A DNA stretch of 64,000 bases from Amycolatopsis solani (GCF_033441515.1 NZ_JAWQJT010000001.1:1984001-2048000); one strand, 5' to 3'; shown: positions 26,112 to 34,469, counted from the stretch's first letter. The notes: generated by a model from the letters alone, not told the origin. A program made the numbers and translations.

Positions 26112-26808
26112 TTCGATCGTCCACATCGGACTGCTGCTGCCGGAGGTGCTCGGCACCTACGGCGACACCGGCAACGCGCAGGTGCTCTGCCGCCGGCTGC
26201 GCTGGCGCGGGTTCGACGCCGAGGTGGTGCCGGTCGGACTGGGCGAGCCGGTCCCGTCCACTTTGGACATCTACCTCCTCGGCGGCGGCGAGGACGGCGC
26301 GCAGGCACTGGCCGCCGCGCACCTGCGGAAGCACTGGCGCTCGCGATCGGGCGACGCGGTGGTCTTCGGCGTGTGCGCGGGCCTGCAGGTGCTCGGCACC
26401 CGCTTCAGAGGTCTGGACGGAGTCGACCACGACGGTCTCGGCCTCCTCGACGTCACGACGGAGCCCGGCGAGCGGCGCGCGGTGGCCGAACTGGTCGCGA
26501 CGTCGTCCGGGCTGCTCCCCGAACCGCTCACCGGCTTCGAGAACCACCTGGGCGTGAGCAAGCTCGGCGCGGACAGCGAGCCGCTCGGCACGGTGGTGCG
26601 CGGCACGGGCAACGGGGACGGCACGGAGGGCGCGGTGACCGACCGGGTGGTCGGCACGTACCTGCACGGCCCGGCACTGGCGCGCAACCCGGCGTTGGCG
26701 GACCTGCTGCTGAGCTGGGTGGCGGGGCACCCGCTGCCGACGCTGGAGCTCCCGGCGGTCGACCGCCTGCGCACGGAACGCCTGACCGCCACCCGGCGAC
26801 GGCGGTGA
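26104..26808 (+). CDS. gatD: Lipid II isoglutaminyl synthase, glutamine amidotransferase subunit GatD
   Basis: A 234-residue class I glutamine amidotransferase-like protein. The nucleophile is Cys91 in VFGVCAGLQ, and the catalytic His188 lies in GTYLHGP. The N-terminus reads LLLPEVLGTYGDTGNA, typical of GatD/CobB-CobQ-type proteins. It feeds ammonia to MurT for amidation of lipid II. It begins at GTG 26104, overlapping murT. A compound palindromic element starts 22 bases after its stop and probably terminates the operon. Confidence 0.95.
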   Translation: MADSIVHIGLLLPEVLGTYGDTGNAQVLCRRLRWRGFDAEVVPVGLGEPVPSTLDIYLLGGGEDGAQALAAAHLRKHWRSRSGDAVVFGVCAGLQVLGTRFRGLDGVDHDGLGLLDVTTEPGERRAVAELVATSSGLLPEPLTGFENHLGVSKLGADSEPLGTVVRGTGNGDGTEGAVTDRVVGTYLHGPALARNPALADLLLSWVAGHPLPTLELPAVDRLRTERLTATRRRR

Positions 26809-26830
26809 CCGAAGTGCCCGTGGCAAGCGC

Positions 26831-26907
26831 CCCAATGTGGCGTTCGGTGCGTTGGATGCACCGAACGCCACATTGGGTGCGCTGGACGCACCCAACGCCA
26901 CATTGGG
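26831..26907. repeat. Compound palindrome with three copies of a 14-bp unit
   Basis: The unit CCCAATGTGGCGTT occurs at 26831-26844, inverted at 26864-26877 and again in that inverted orientation at 26894-26907. The first two are arms of a perfect 20-base inverted repeat with a seven-base loop. A second hairpin, GGGTGC...GCACCC (26875-26893), links the second and third. It follows gatD and probably acts as a terminator. Confidence 0.7.
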
Positions 26908-26997
26908 GTGGTCGGGTGGACAGGTGCCGGCGGTGACCCGGTGGACGTGACCGCGGCGGAACCGCCGGTGGCGGCGCTTCGCGGTTACGCTGCGTTG

Positions 26998-28386
26998 GTG
27001 AAGCTGGGCAGGGTGGTCGCCGCGACCGGGGTGCGGATGCGGACCACCGCCGTGGCGGTGTTCGCGCTCGCGCTGGCCATCGCCGCCGCGGGGGTGGTGG
27101 TCGTGCTGCTGCTCGAGGAGTCGCTCGACCGCAGTGTCACCGAGAGTGCTCGCAGCACCGGCCGCCAGGTCGCCATCCAGCTCGTCCGCGAAGGCGCGCG
27201 CGACCTCAGCGCGAGCGACGTCGCCAGCACCGGTGACACCGAAGCCGTCACCCAGGTGCTGAACGCGCGGGGCGTGCCGATCGCCAGCGATCCCGCGATC
27301 GTCGGGCACCCGCCGCTGACCGCCGCGCGGCCGGTCGCCGGGCACGAGACCATCGAGACGCTCCCGCTCGGGCTCAACGGCGACAGCGACGACTACCGCG
27401 TGGTGTCGCAGGAGGTGAACGGGCCGGGCGGACCGTTCACCGTGATTTCCGCACGCTCACTCGAGCCGGTGACCGAGGCGTCCACCCGGCTGACGCTGCT
27501 GCTCGGCCTGATCGCCGTGCCGCTGCTCGCGATCTCCGGCCTCGCCGTCTACCGCGCGGTCGGCTCGGCGCTGCGGCCGGTCGAGCGGATGCGCCGGACC
27601 GTCGCGGAGATCTCGACGCGCGACCTCGCCGCGCGCGTGCCGCTGCCGCCGGGCGGGGACGAGGTGCACCGGCTGGCCGTCACGCTCAACGAAATGCTGT
27701 CCAGGCTGGCGTCCGCGCAAGCCGCGCAACGCCGGTTCGTCGCCGACGCCAGTCACGAGCTGCGGTCGCCGCTGTCGACGATCAGCACCGCGCTCGACGT
27801 CTCCGGGCGGCACCCGGAGAGCGCCGGCGACCTGGTGCCGGTGATCGGCCGCGAGACCGCGCGGCTGCGCGAGCTCGTCGACGACCTGCTCATGCTGGCC
27901 CGTACCGACGACGCCACCGACCGGCCGCAGCGCACCGAGGTCGACCTCGACGACATCGTCCGCGCGGAAGCCGAGCGGGTCCGCGGCGAAGGCGCGCTGG
28001 ACGTCGAGGTCCGGGCCGGGCCGGCGAAGGTGCACGGCAGCGAGGCCCAGTTGCGGCGGGCGGTGCGGAACCTGGTCGACAACGCCCGCGGGCACGCGCG
28101 GTCGCGCATCCGCGTCAGCAGCGCGGTGCGCGGCGACCTCGCCGTGGTCGAGGTGAGCGACGACGGGCCCGGCGTCGGGGCAGCCGACCGGGAACGGATC
28201 TTCGAGCGGTTCGTCCGGCTCGACGCGTCGCGCCAGCGCGGCCACGGCGGCACCGGGCTGGGCCTGCCGATCGTGGCCGGCATCGCGGCCCGCCACGGCG
28301 GCCGGGCGCGCTACGCCGACCCCGGCGAGCCGGGCGCGCGGTTCGTGATCGAGCTGCCGGTGATCGCCGTGCCGAAGGAGGAGTAG
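26998..28386 (+). CDS. Two-component sensor histidine kinase
   Basis: The protein (462 residues from this start) has two membrane helices (about 20-40 and 155-180) around a small extracellular sensor, then HAMP and HisKA with the phospho-acceptor His253 (DASHELRSPLS). The HATPase domain has N box NLVDNARGHA, DDGPGV and GTGLGLPI. GTG 26998 is preferred because TACGCT, a good -10, lies just ahead of it and would give a leaderless message; GTG 26941 in the same frame is the alternative. It overlaps the response regulator gene by one base. The signal is unknown. Confidence 0.88.
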   Translation: MKLGRVVAATGVRMRTTAVAVFALALAIAAAGVVVVLLLEESLDRSVTESARSTGRQVAIQLVREGARDLSASDVASTGDTEAVTQVLNARGVPIASDPAIVGHPPLTAARPVAGHETIETLPLGLNGDSDDYRVVSQEVNGPGGPFTVISARSLEPVTEASTRLTLLLGLIAVPLLAISGLAVYRAVGSALRPVERMRRTVAEISTRDLAARVPLPPGGDEVHRLAVTLNEMLSRLASAQAAQRRFVADASHELRSPLSTISTALDVSGRHPESAGDLVPVIGRETARLRELVDDLLMLARTDDATDRPQRTEVDLDDIVRAEAERVRGEGALDVEVRAGPAKVHGSEAQLRRAVRNLVDNARGHARSRIRVSSAVRGDLAVVEVSDDGPGVGAADRERIFERFVRLDASRQRGHGGTGLGLPIVAGIAARHGGRARYADPGEPGARFVIELPVIAVPKEE

Positions 28387-29066
28387 TGCGCCTGCTGATC
28401 GTGGAGGACGAGCGCGAGTTCGCGGAGACGCTGCGGCGCGGGCTGGTCGCCGAGGGCTTCACCATCGACGTCGCCCACACCGGCCGGGAAGGGCTCTGGC
28501 GGGCGACCGAGCACGAGTACGACGTCGTGGTGCTCGACATCATGCTGCCCGAGCTGTCCGGCTACGAGGTGCTCAAACGCCTGCGGGCGGCGGAAAACTG
28601 GACGCCGGTGCTGATGCTCACGGCCAAGGACGGCGAGTACGACGAGGCCGACGCGTTCGACCTCGGCGCCGACGACTACCTGTCGAAGCCCTTCTCCTTC
28701 GTCGTGCTCATCGCCCGGTTGCGCGCGCTGCTGCGCCGCGGCGCGCCGGCCCGCCCGGCCGTGCTGGAGGCGGGCGACCTGCGCCTCGACCCGTCCGCCC
28801 GGACCGTCCACAGAGGACAAAAGCGGATCGAGCTGACCGCCCGGGAGTTCGGGCTGCTGGAGTTCTTGTTGCGGCGCCCGGGTACCGCGCTGACGAAGAA
28901 CGAGATCCTCAACCACGTCTGGGACGCGCACTACGACGGCGACGAGAACGTCGTCGAGGTCTACATCGGGTACTTGCGACGGAAGATCGACACGCCGTTC
29001 GGCACCCGCACCATCGAAACGGTCCGCGGTGTCGGGTACCGGCTCGTGGACGTTACTGGATCGTGA
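28386..29066 (+). CDS. OmpR/PhoB-family response regulator
   Basis: The 226-residue regulator has a receiver domain (acidic EDE near residue 7, phospho-acceptor Asp51 in VVLDIMLP, Lys in SKPFSF near 101). A C-terminal winged helix follows (LTAREFGLLEFLLRRPG..., then VEVYIGYLRRKID). It overlaps the upstream kinase gene by one base and is its obvious partner. It should bind DNA as a dimer; no clear direct-repeat target is evident nearby. The kinase-before-regulator order is less usual than the reverse. Confidence 0.93.
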   Translation: MRLLIVEDEREFAETLRRGLVAEGFTIDVAHTGREGLWRATEHEYDVVVLDIMLPELSGYEVLKRLRAAENWTPVLMLTAKDGEYDEADAFDLGADDYLSKPFSFVVLIARLRALLRRGAPARPAVLEAGDLRLDPSARTVHRGQKRIELTAREFGLLEFLLRRPGTALTKNEILNHVWDAHYDGDENVVEVYIGYLRRKIDTPFGTRTIETVRGVGYRLVDVTGS

Positions 29067-29268
29067 TCTGATCGGCGGGTCCGGGGCATTGGTTCCGCCG
29101 GGTGTTCCGGCATTGCGCTGTTTGCCTCCGCCGGTTGCCGCGTCCCGCCCATTCTTCCTCGCGAATTGGTGAAAAATACCGTCCCGCAACGGTTCCTGGG
29201 GGAGTTGTGCCCGTTGCTACGTTGACGTGCGTTCTGGAGCACGCACTCGACGACGTGGAGGAACCGCG

Positions 29269-30018
29269 GTGAGCACCCGGAACTGGCTGTGCGCGTACGC
29301 GATCACGCGCAACCGGCCCGCGCTGGACATCGGGAAGTCGCCGCGGCTGATCGGTTACCGCGACCTCGGGGTGGTCGTCGCCGAGGCGTCGCCGGCCCGC
29401 TTCGACCGCATCGACACGCTCGACCCGGTCGACGGCGCGCTGGCCGAACTGGCCCGCGAGCACGACGCCGTGGTGCGGGCGGTGTTCCGCCACGAACCCG
29501 TGCTGCCACTGCGGTTCGGCACCGTCCTGGACGGCGAGGCCGCCGCGGTCCGGCTCCTCGAAACCGGGTACGAGCAGGCGCGCACCTGCCTGGACGAGGT
29601 CGACGGGCACCGCGAGTGGGGCGTCCGCGTCCGCCACGCCGAGCCCGCCGCCACCAGCCGCCCGGACGCCACGGGCCTGACCGGCACGCAGTACCTCGTC
29701 CGGCGCCGCGAACGGCTGCGGGCGATCCAGCGGGTGCGCGAGGACGTGCTGGCGTCCACCGGCCGGCTCGAGGCGGCGCTGCGCCGTCACGCCACCGCCG
29801 GGATCGGGCGGGCGCGGCCGTACGGGGTGCTGCTCAACACGGCGTTCCTCGTGGAAACCGGGCGAGAAGCGGCGTTCCACGCGGAATTCGAGTGGTTCGC
29901 CCGCGAGCTGCGGTCGGCGGGCGCGACGGTGGAGACGTCCGGGCCGTGGCCGCCGTACTCGTTCACCGACGTGGAGCTGGGCGGCGCGGATGGTTCTTCG
30001 ACGAAGGGAAACAAGTGA
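29269..30018 (+). CDS. GvpL/GvpF-family gas-vesicle-type protein 1
   Basis: This 249-residue protein matches the GvpL/F family: N-terminal CAYAITRNRPAL, the VLPLRFGTVLDGE motif near 80-92 and a C-terminal GPWPPYSF near 230. GvpF/L proteins are minor gas vesicle components that help nucleate assembly. Many soil actinomycetes keep gvp-like genes without making known vesicles, and no gvpA shell gene is in this window. GTGGAGG precedes GTG 29269. Its stop overlaps a tiny ORF that in turn overlaps the second GvpL/F gene. Confidence 0.85.
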   Translation: MSTRNWLCAYAITRNRPALDIGKSPRLIGYRDLGVVVAEASPARFDRIDTLDPVDGALAELAREHDAVVRAVFRHEPVLPLRFGTVLDGEAAAVRLLETGYEQARTCLDEVDGHREWGVRVRHAEPAATSRPDATGLTGTQYLVRRRERLRAIQRVREDVLASTGRLEAALRRHATAGIGRARPYGVLLNTAFLVETGREAAFHAEFEWFARELRSAGATVETSGPWPPYSFTDVELGGADGSSTKGNK

Positions 30019-30077
30019 TCAGACCTGGGGGGCTCACCCCGACCGTCGCGGTGCCCGTCCCCGTCGAGCAGCCGTGA
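30015..30077 (+). CDS. Tiny coupled ORF (20 residues) between two GvpL/F genes
   Basis: GTG at 30015 overlaps the preceding stop as GTGA, and its own stop overlaps the next GTG, again as GTGA. The predicted peptide begins MIRPGGLTPTVAVPVPV. Such double coupling suggests it is translated, either as a small peptide or as a device that carries ribosomes from one gene to the next. No homologue is known to me. Confidence 0.5.
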   Translation: MIRPGGLTPTVAVPVPVEQP

Positions 30078-30634
30078 CGCTGCAGCTCTACGGCGTCGTG
30101 CGCGCCGGGCACCCGCGCGCGCCGCGCACCGTGTGCTGGGACGACCTGGCCATGGTCGTCGGCGAGCCCGAGCCCGATCCGGCGGCGCACCTCGCGGTGG
30201 TGTCCGCGCTCGTCGAAGGCGGTCCGGTGCTGCCGGCCCGGTTCGGCACCGTCGCCGACGACGAGGAGGCCGTCCGCGCCGAGGTGCTCGCCCCGGCTGC
30301 CGACACCCACCGCGCCGACCTCGACCGGCTCGACGGCCTGGCCGAGGTGCACGTCTGCCTGCGGTTCACCGAACCCGGGTCGCCGCGGCGCTCGGCGCGT
30401 TCGGACGGGCTGTTGTCGGAGGTTGCCGATCGGGCCCGCGACTCGGTCGCGCTGCCCGCCGGCGAGTCCGCCGACGAGCGGTGGGCGTTCCTGGTCGGGC
30501 TGGGCGACCTGCTCGTCGTCCGGGACGCCGTCGCCGGGCTCGGGCGCGGCGGCGGTGTCCAGGCCGACTGGCTCGGGCCGCTGCCCGCGTACAGCTTCCT
30601 CGACCGGCGGACGTGCACGCGCTGGAGCTGGTGA
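30074..30634 (+). CDS. GvpL/GvpF-family gas-vesicle-type protein 2
   Basis: A shorter GvpL/F-like protein of 186 residues with VLPARFGTVADDEEAV near 53-68 and LGPLPAYSFLD near the end, the same landmarks as the first copy. It lacks part of the central helical region, so the two are diverged paralogues. GTG 30074 overlaps the stop of the 20-codon ORF. The gene is followed by an NHL-repeat gene on the same strand after 74 bases. Confidence 0.78.
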   Translation: MTLQLYGVVRAGHPRAPRTVCWDDLAMVVGEPEPDPAAHLAVVSALVEGGPVLPARFGTVADDEEAVRAEVLAPAADTHRADLDRLDGLAEVHVCLRFTEPGSPRRSARSDGLLSEVADRARDSVALPAGESADERWAFLVGLGDLLVVRDAVAGLGRGGGVQADWLGPLPAYSFLDRRTCTRWSW

Positions 30635-30708
30635 GCGCGGGTGGAACAGCTGTTGAACACTCTTTTCGGTACTGGTCGTGACCGCCCGCGATCGGCGATC
30701 CTGGCGCC

Positions 30709-31224
30709 GTGACGACCAGTGAGCTCGCCGCCATCGGCGGGCCCGGCTCCGGGCCGGGCCGGTTCCGCGCGCCGTCGGGGATCGCGGTCGACGCGCGCGG
30801 GCGGGTGTGGGTGGCCGACACCGGCAACGACCGCGTGCAGGCGTTCACCCGCGACGGTGATCTCGTGCGCGTCATCGCCGGGCGGCTCAAGGCGCCGGAA
30901 GGGATCGCGGTCGACGCCGCGGGCAACGTCTACGTCGCCGACACCGGCAACCGCCGGGTCGTGCAGTACACGTGGTGGGGCGGGTTCGTGCGCGGGTTCG
31001 GCGACTTCGGCCGTCCCCGCGCGGTCGCGGTGGACCCGGCCGGACGGCTGCTGGTGGACGACGGCGGTCGCGTCGCGCGGTTCGACACCCGGACCGGCGC
31101 GGCGCTGGCCGACGCCGCCGAGTGGGCCGGTTCACCGCGCGACAGCGCCGGCGACGGCGTGGGCGGAGTGTGGGTCGCCGACACCGGCAACCACCGGATC
31201 GTCCACTTCGGAGCGTCGGGCTAG
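30709..31224 (+). CDS. NHL-repeat beta-propeller protein
   Basis: This 171-residue protein has four NHL-like repeats, each close to PSGIAVDARGRVWVADTGN (near residues 22-42, 62-80, 100-115, 145-162). NHL propellers bind proteins or ligands and usually have six blades; four blades would need partners or dimerisation. There is no signal peptide, so it should be cytoplasmic. It follows the GvpL/F genes on the same strand. Its last four bases overlap the end of the convergent CoA-binding protein gene. Confidence 0.8.
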   Translation: MTTSELAAIGGPGSGPGRFRAPSGIAVDARGRVWVADTGNDRVQAFTRDGDLVRVIAGRLKAPEGIAVDAAGNVYVADTGNRRVVQYTWWGGFVRGFGDFGRPRAVAVDPAGRLLVDDGGRVARFDTRTGAALADAAEWAGSPRDSAGDGVGGVWVADTGNHRIVHFGASG

Positions 31225-31622
31225 TTCTTCGAGATCGCGGCCGTCGCGCGGACCACGGCGGTGCAGCGGTTCTCGACGTAGGCGAGCCCGCCTTCCTCGG
31301 CGATGCGGCGCGCGTCGGCGGAGACGATGCCCTGCTGCAGCCACAGCGCCTTCGCCCCGATCTCGACGGCGTCGCGCGCGATACCTGCCGCCTCGGGCGA
31401 CGGGCGGAAGACGTCGACCAGGTCGACCGGCTCCGGGATGTCCTTCAGCGACCGGTACACCTTTTCGCCGAGCAGCTCGGTCGCGGACGGGTGCACCGGG
31501 ATGATCCGGAAGCCGTGCGCCTGCAGGACCGCCGGCACGCCGTGGGCGGCTTTGGCCGGGTCGCGGCTCAGCCCGACGACGGCGATGGTCTTCGCGCCGG
31601 CGAGGATTTCCTCTGGGGTCAT
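31221..31622 (-). CDS. CoA-binding domain protein (YccU type)
   Basis: A 133-residue single-domain protein with a Rossmann-like CoA-binding fold: TIAVVGLSRDPAKAAHGVPA near residues 12-31, IPVHPSATELLGEKVYRSL near 40-58, and ALWLQQGIVSADARRIAEEGGL near 88-110. Members bind CoA and resemble the N-terminal half of succinyl-CoA synthetase alpha; the physiological role is not settled. The start at 31622 fits the family length. Cytoplasmic. Confidence 0.85.
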   Translation of the reverse strand: MTPEEILAGAKTIAVVGLSRDPAKAAHGVPAVLQAHGFRIIPVHPSATELLGEKVYRSLKDIPEPVDLVDVFRPSPEAAGIARDAVEIGAKALWLQQGIVSADARRIAEEGGLAYVENRCTAVVRATAAISKN

Positions 31623-31645
31623 ACCGGCAGAACGCGCGTCGGGCG

Positions 31646-32218
31646 TCAAAGCTTCCAGAGCCGCAGGCCGCGCACGCGGTAGACGGGCCAGAGCACGTGC
31701 CACGGCTTCCGGCGGGCGAAGGTGGCGGCGCAGATGAGGATGTTGCGGGCGGACGTCGTCGCCACCTCGTGGCGGTCCGGCCAGGAGTCGCCCTTGGCGC
31801 CGATCGCGATGCGGAACACGGTCAGCAGGCCCCGGCCCTGCAGGTCGTACTTCGCGCCGGTGTCCCCGGAGTCCGGCGCGAGCTCGGCGATTTCGGCCCC
31901 GAAGGCGCGGGCCGCCTGCGGCGCGACCTCCGCGGGCACCACGCCGACGCTGCGCGTAATCGCCTTGCCGTGCATCCGCCGCGCGTACCGGAACAGCAGC
32001 GAGCGCTCCCACCACGGCAGCAGGCGGTGGTGCGCCAGCAACGCGGCGCACTCGCCGTGCCCGATGGCGAAGATGCTGGTCAGCTCGTCGTAGCTGCCGT
32101 TCGTCGCCGGCTCGTTGAGGTGCAGCCGCACTTCGAACCGGGTGCGCGCGGTGAGCTCGTCGAGCTGCTCACGGCGATCCAGCCGTGCCTTCGCGCGGGA
32201 AAGGGACCAGTCGGACAT
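31646..32218 (-). CDS. Hypothetical protein, 190 residues
   Basis: I do not recognise this protein. It begins MSDWSLSRAKARLDRREQLDEL with a helical, charged N-terminus, and later has conserved-looking segments IFAIGHGECAALLAHHRLLPWWERSLLF and TTSARNILICAATFARRKPWH. No transmembrane segment is convincing. GGAGG lies five bases before the ATG at 32218. It is 23 bases upstream of the CoA-binding gene on the same strand, so the two may be one unit. Confidence 0.65.
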   Translation of the reverse strand: MSDWSLSRAKARLDRREQLDELTARTRFEVRLHLNEPATNGSYDELTSIFAIGHGECAALLAHHRLLPWWERSLLFRYARRMHGKAITRSVGVVPAEVAPQAARAFGAEIAELAPDSGDTGAKYDLQGRGLLTVFRIAIGAKGDSWPDRHEVATTSARNILICAATFARRKPWHVLWPVYRVRGLRLWKL

Positions 32219-32274
32219 CGGACCTCCAGACGTCGCGCACAGGCTAAACGGCGCGCGACGCCGGGAACACGGTT

Positions 32275-32778
32275 TCAGCCGATCTTCTCGCCGTACATCT
32301 CGCCGAGCGGGTCGGAGATCAGCTCGACGCGGGCACCGTCCGGATCGGACAGGTAGATGGACGTCTCGCTCTCCAGCAGGTACTGCACGCCGGCCTCGTC
32401 GAGCTTGTCCTTGATGGCGCTCCACCGTTCGGGGGTCACGGACAGCGCCAGGTGGTGCAGTCCACCGAAGACTTCCGCGTACGGGCCGAGGTCCAGACCG
32501 GGCAGGTCGAAGAACGCGACCGCGTTGCCGTTGCCGACGTCGAAGAAGAAGTGGCTGGAGCCGGGGTAGTCGCGGTTCTCGATCAGCTCGGTGAGCGGGA
32601 AGCCCAGGACGTCCTGGTAGAACGCGATGGTCCGCTCGACGTCGCTGGAGATCAGCGCGGTGTGGTGGATGCCGCGCCCGTTCGTCGCCGGGCGGTCGGC
32701 GGCCGGGCGCAGGTGGCGCTCACGCAGCTCGTCGCGGATTTCGGCGAGCTTGGTGACCTCGGCCTGGGTCGGTGCCAT
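32275..32778 (-). CDS. VOC/glyoxalase-family protein, possible extradiol dioxygenase-like
   Basis: The 167-residue protein has a vicinal-oxygen-chelate fold: GIHHTALISSDVERTIAFYQDVLGFPL near residues 36-62 provides the first metal His, LHHLALSV near 107 the second, and IYLSDPDGARVELI near 140 the Glu. It is divergent from two meta-cleavage-pathway genes, so action on an aromatic or ring-cleavage intermediate is plausible. The start may instead be the GTG three codons upstream at 32787, which has a better GGAAGGGA site. The shared upstream region holds a MarR-type operator-like sequence. Confidence 0.8.
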   Translation of the reverse strand: MAPTQAEVTKLAEIRDELRERHLRPAADRPATNGRGIHHTALISSDVERTIAFYQDVLGFPLTELIENRDYPGSSHFFFDVGNGNAVAFFDLPGLDLGPYAEVFGGLHHLALSVTPERWSAIKDKLDEAGVQYLLESETSIYLSDPDGARVELISDPLGEMYGEKIG

Positions 32779-32825
32779 GTCCCTCACGTCCCTTCCTGGT
32801 GGTGCAGACGACGGTACGCCGCATT

Positions 32826-32845
32826 TATCTCGCGCGCAAGAGGTT
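32826..32845. promoter_or_regulatory. MarR-type operator copy upstream of the VOC and hydratase genes
   Basis: This 20-base sequence, centred on GCGCGCAAGA, matches the palindromic site at 50528-50547 at 18 of 20 bases. It lies between two divergent genes. Control of both loci by the MarR protein encoded at 50042-50491 is inferred. Confidence 0.6.
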
Positions 32846-32917
32846 GACTGGCGAGAGTTCCGTTGGGTGGAACATCGAGGCTTGTGCGCGGGGTGCGCGG
32901 CGGGCAGAGTCCGGTGC

Positions 32918-33709
32918 GTGGACGTCAGCAAGGTGCAGGAGGCCGCCGCCGTACTGGCGCGGGCCTACGCGACGCGCGAACCGGTCGAGCCGCTGATCAA
33001 GTTGTTCCCGGAGGCGACCGTCGAGGACGCGTACCGCATCCAGCAGGAGCAGGTGCGGCACTGGACGTCGGAGGGCGACGCCGTCCGCGGGCACAAGGTC
33101 GGCCTCGCTTCGGCGGCGATGCAGCGGCAGATGGGCGTCGACCAGCCCGACTACGGGCACCTCACCGGCGGCATGTTCCACCTGGAGCACCAGCCGATCC
33201 CGACGTCGGCGTTCCTGCAGCCGCGCATCGAGCCGGAGATCGCGTTCGTGCTCGGTTCGGCGCTGCGCGGCCCCGGCGTGACGGTGGCGGACGCGGTGCG
33301 CGCGGTCGACTTCGTGCTGCCGTCGCTGGAGATCGTCGACTCCCGCATCCGCGACTGGAAGATCTCGCTCTTCGACACGATCGCCGACAACGCCTCCTCC
33401 GGCGGCGTGGTGCTGGGCAGCAGCCCGACGGCGCTGGGTGCCGTGGACCTGCGCCTGGCCGGCTGCGTCCTGTACCAGAACGGTGAGGTGGCGGCGACGG
33501 GCGCGGGCGGCGCGGTGCTCGGGTCGCCGTTGAATTCATTGGTGTGGCTGGCGAACACGGTCGGGCCGCTGGGGGTCACGCTGGAGCCGGGGCACGTCGT
33601 GCTGCCGGGCTCGATGACCCGGGCGATCCCGGTCTCGCCGGGCGACACGATCGTCGCGACCATCGCCGGCCTCGGCAGCGTCACCGCGGTCTTCTCGGAG
33701 GAATCATGA
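32918..33709 (+). CDS. 2-keto-4-pentenoate hydratase-family enzyme (MhpD/DmpE-like)
   Basis: A 263-residue member of the hydratase/decarboxylase family. Landmarks are GHKVGLASAAMQRQMGVDQPDYGHLT near 55-80, the metal-ligand pattern RIEPEIAFVLG near 105 and DFVLPSLEIVDSRI near 130. The family hydrates 2-hydroxypenta-2,4-dienoate or decarboxylates 4-oxalocrotonate in meta-cleavage of catechols. It starts at GTG 32918 and overlaps the following paralogue by four bases. Which of the two carries which reaction cannot be told by eye. Aldolase and acylating dehydrogenase genes are not adjacent. Confidence 0.85.
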   Translation: MDVSKVQEAAAVLARAYATREPVEPLIKLFPEATVEDAYRIQQEQVRHWTSEGDAVRGHKVGLASAAMQRQMGVDQPDYGHLTGGMFHLEHQPIPTSAFLQPRIEPEIAFVLGSALRGPGVTVADAVRAVDFVLPSLEIVDSRIRDWKISLFDTIADNASSGGVVLGSSPTALGAVDLRLAGCVLYQNGEVAATGAGGAVLGSPLNSLVWLANTVGPLGVTLEPGHVVLPGSMTRAIPVSPGDTIVATIAGLGSVTAVFSEES

Positions 33710-34467
33710 ACGTGCGCGAGGCGGCCGCGTCCCTGCTGGCAACGGTTTCGGAGCGTTCGCCGCTCTCGGAAGAGTGGCCCGGCCTCGACGTCGACACGGC
33801 GTACGCGATCCAGGACGAGGCCCTGCGGCAGCGGCGCGCCCGCGGCGAAACCCTGATCGGCGTGAAGCTGGGCCTGACGTCGCGCGCGAAGCAGCAGCGA
33901 ATGGGCATCGACTCGCCCCTGCTGGCCTGGCTCACCGACGCGATGGTGCTCCCGGCGGGCGTGCCGGTGCCTTCGGACGCGCTGATCCACCCGCGTGCCG
34001 AGCCGGAGCTGGTGTTCGTGCTGGGTCGCCGGCTGGCCGGCCCGGGCGTCACGGCGGCGACGGCGCTGGCCGCGGTCGACCGCGTGTACGGCGGCATCGA
34101 GGTCATCGACAGCCGGTACGCGGACTACCGCTTCACCCTCCCGGACGCGGTGGCGGACAACGGCTCGTCGGCGTACTTCGGCGTCGGCCCGGTGGGCCTG
34201 CCCCCGGCAGCGCTGGACCTGTCCCTGGAGGCGGCGTTGCTGGAGGTCGACGGCCAGATCGTCGACACGGCCACCGGCGCGGCGGTCCAGGGCCACCCGG
34301 CGGAGGCCTTGGCCTTGGCAGCGAACGCCCTGGCGGCGCGGGGGTTGGCGCTGGAGCCGGGGTGGTTGGTGCTGACCGGCGGGATGACGGACGCGGTACC
34401 GCTTCGGCGCGGGTCCCGGGTGGCGGCGCACTTCTCGCACCTGGGGTCGATCACGCTGTCGGGTTGA
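33706..34467 (+). CDS. 4-oxalocrotonate decarboxylase/2-keto-4-pentenoate hydratase paralogue (DmpH/DmpE-like)
   Basis: The 253-residue second paralogue shows IGVKLGLTSRAKQQRMGIDSPLLAWLTD near 50-77 and HPRAEPELVFVLG near 97. The acidic EPE pair binds the divalent metal in this family. GGAGG precedes ATG 33706, which overlaps the previous stop. DmpE and DmpH form a complex in Pseudomonas, so paired paralogues make sense. The last 17 bases of the gene (34451-34467) are one copy of an exact direct repeat flanking the downstream insert. Confidence 0.85.
   Translation: MNVREAAASLLATVSERSPLSEEWPGLDVDTAYAIQDEALRQRRARGETLIGVKLGLTSRAKQQRMGIDSPLLAWLTDAMVLPAGVPVPSDALIHPRAEPELVFVLGRRLAGPGVTAATALAAVDRVYGGIEVIDSRYADYRFTLPDAVADNGSSAYFGVGPVGLPPAALDLSLEAALLEVDGQIVDTATGAAVQGHPAEALALAANALAARGLALEPGWLVLTGGMTDAVPLRRGSRVAAHFSHLGSITLSG
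34451..34467. repeat. 17-bp direct repeat, left copy
   Basis: TCACGCTGTCGGGTTGA, identical to 35331-35347. It contains the stop of the hydratase-family gene. The two copies bound an 880-bp unit that carries a single exported-protein gene. Confidence 0.85.
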
Positions 34468-34469
34468 GG

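Noticed and set aside
26831..26907. CRISPR-like array
   Set aside because: The repeats alternate in orientation and are not separated by unique spacers of constant length; no cas genes are present anywhere in the window.
29269..30634. Complete gas vesicle cluster
   Set aside because: Only GvpL/F-type proteins are present; no gvpA shell gene or other gvp genes are seen within the flanking sequence.
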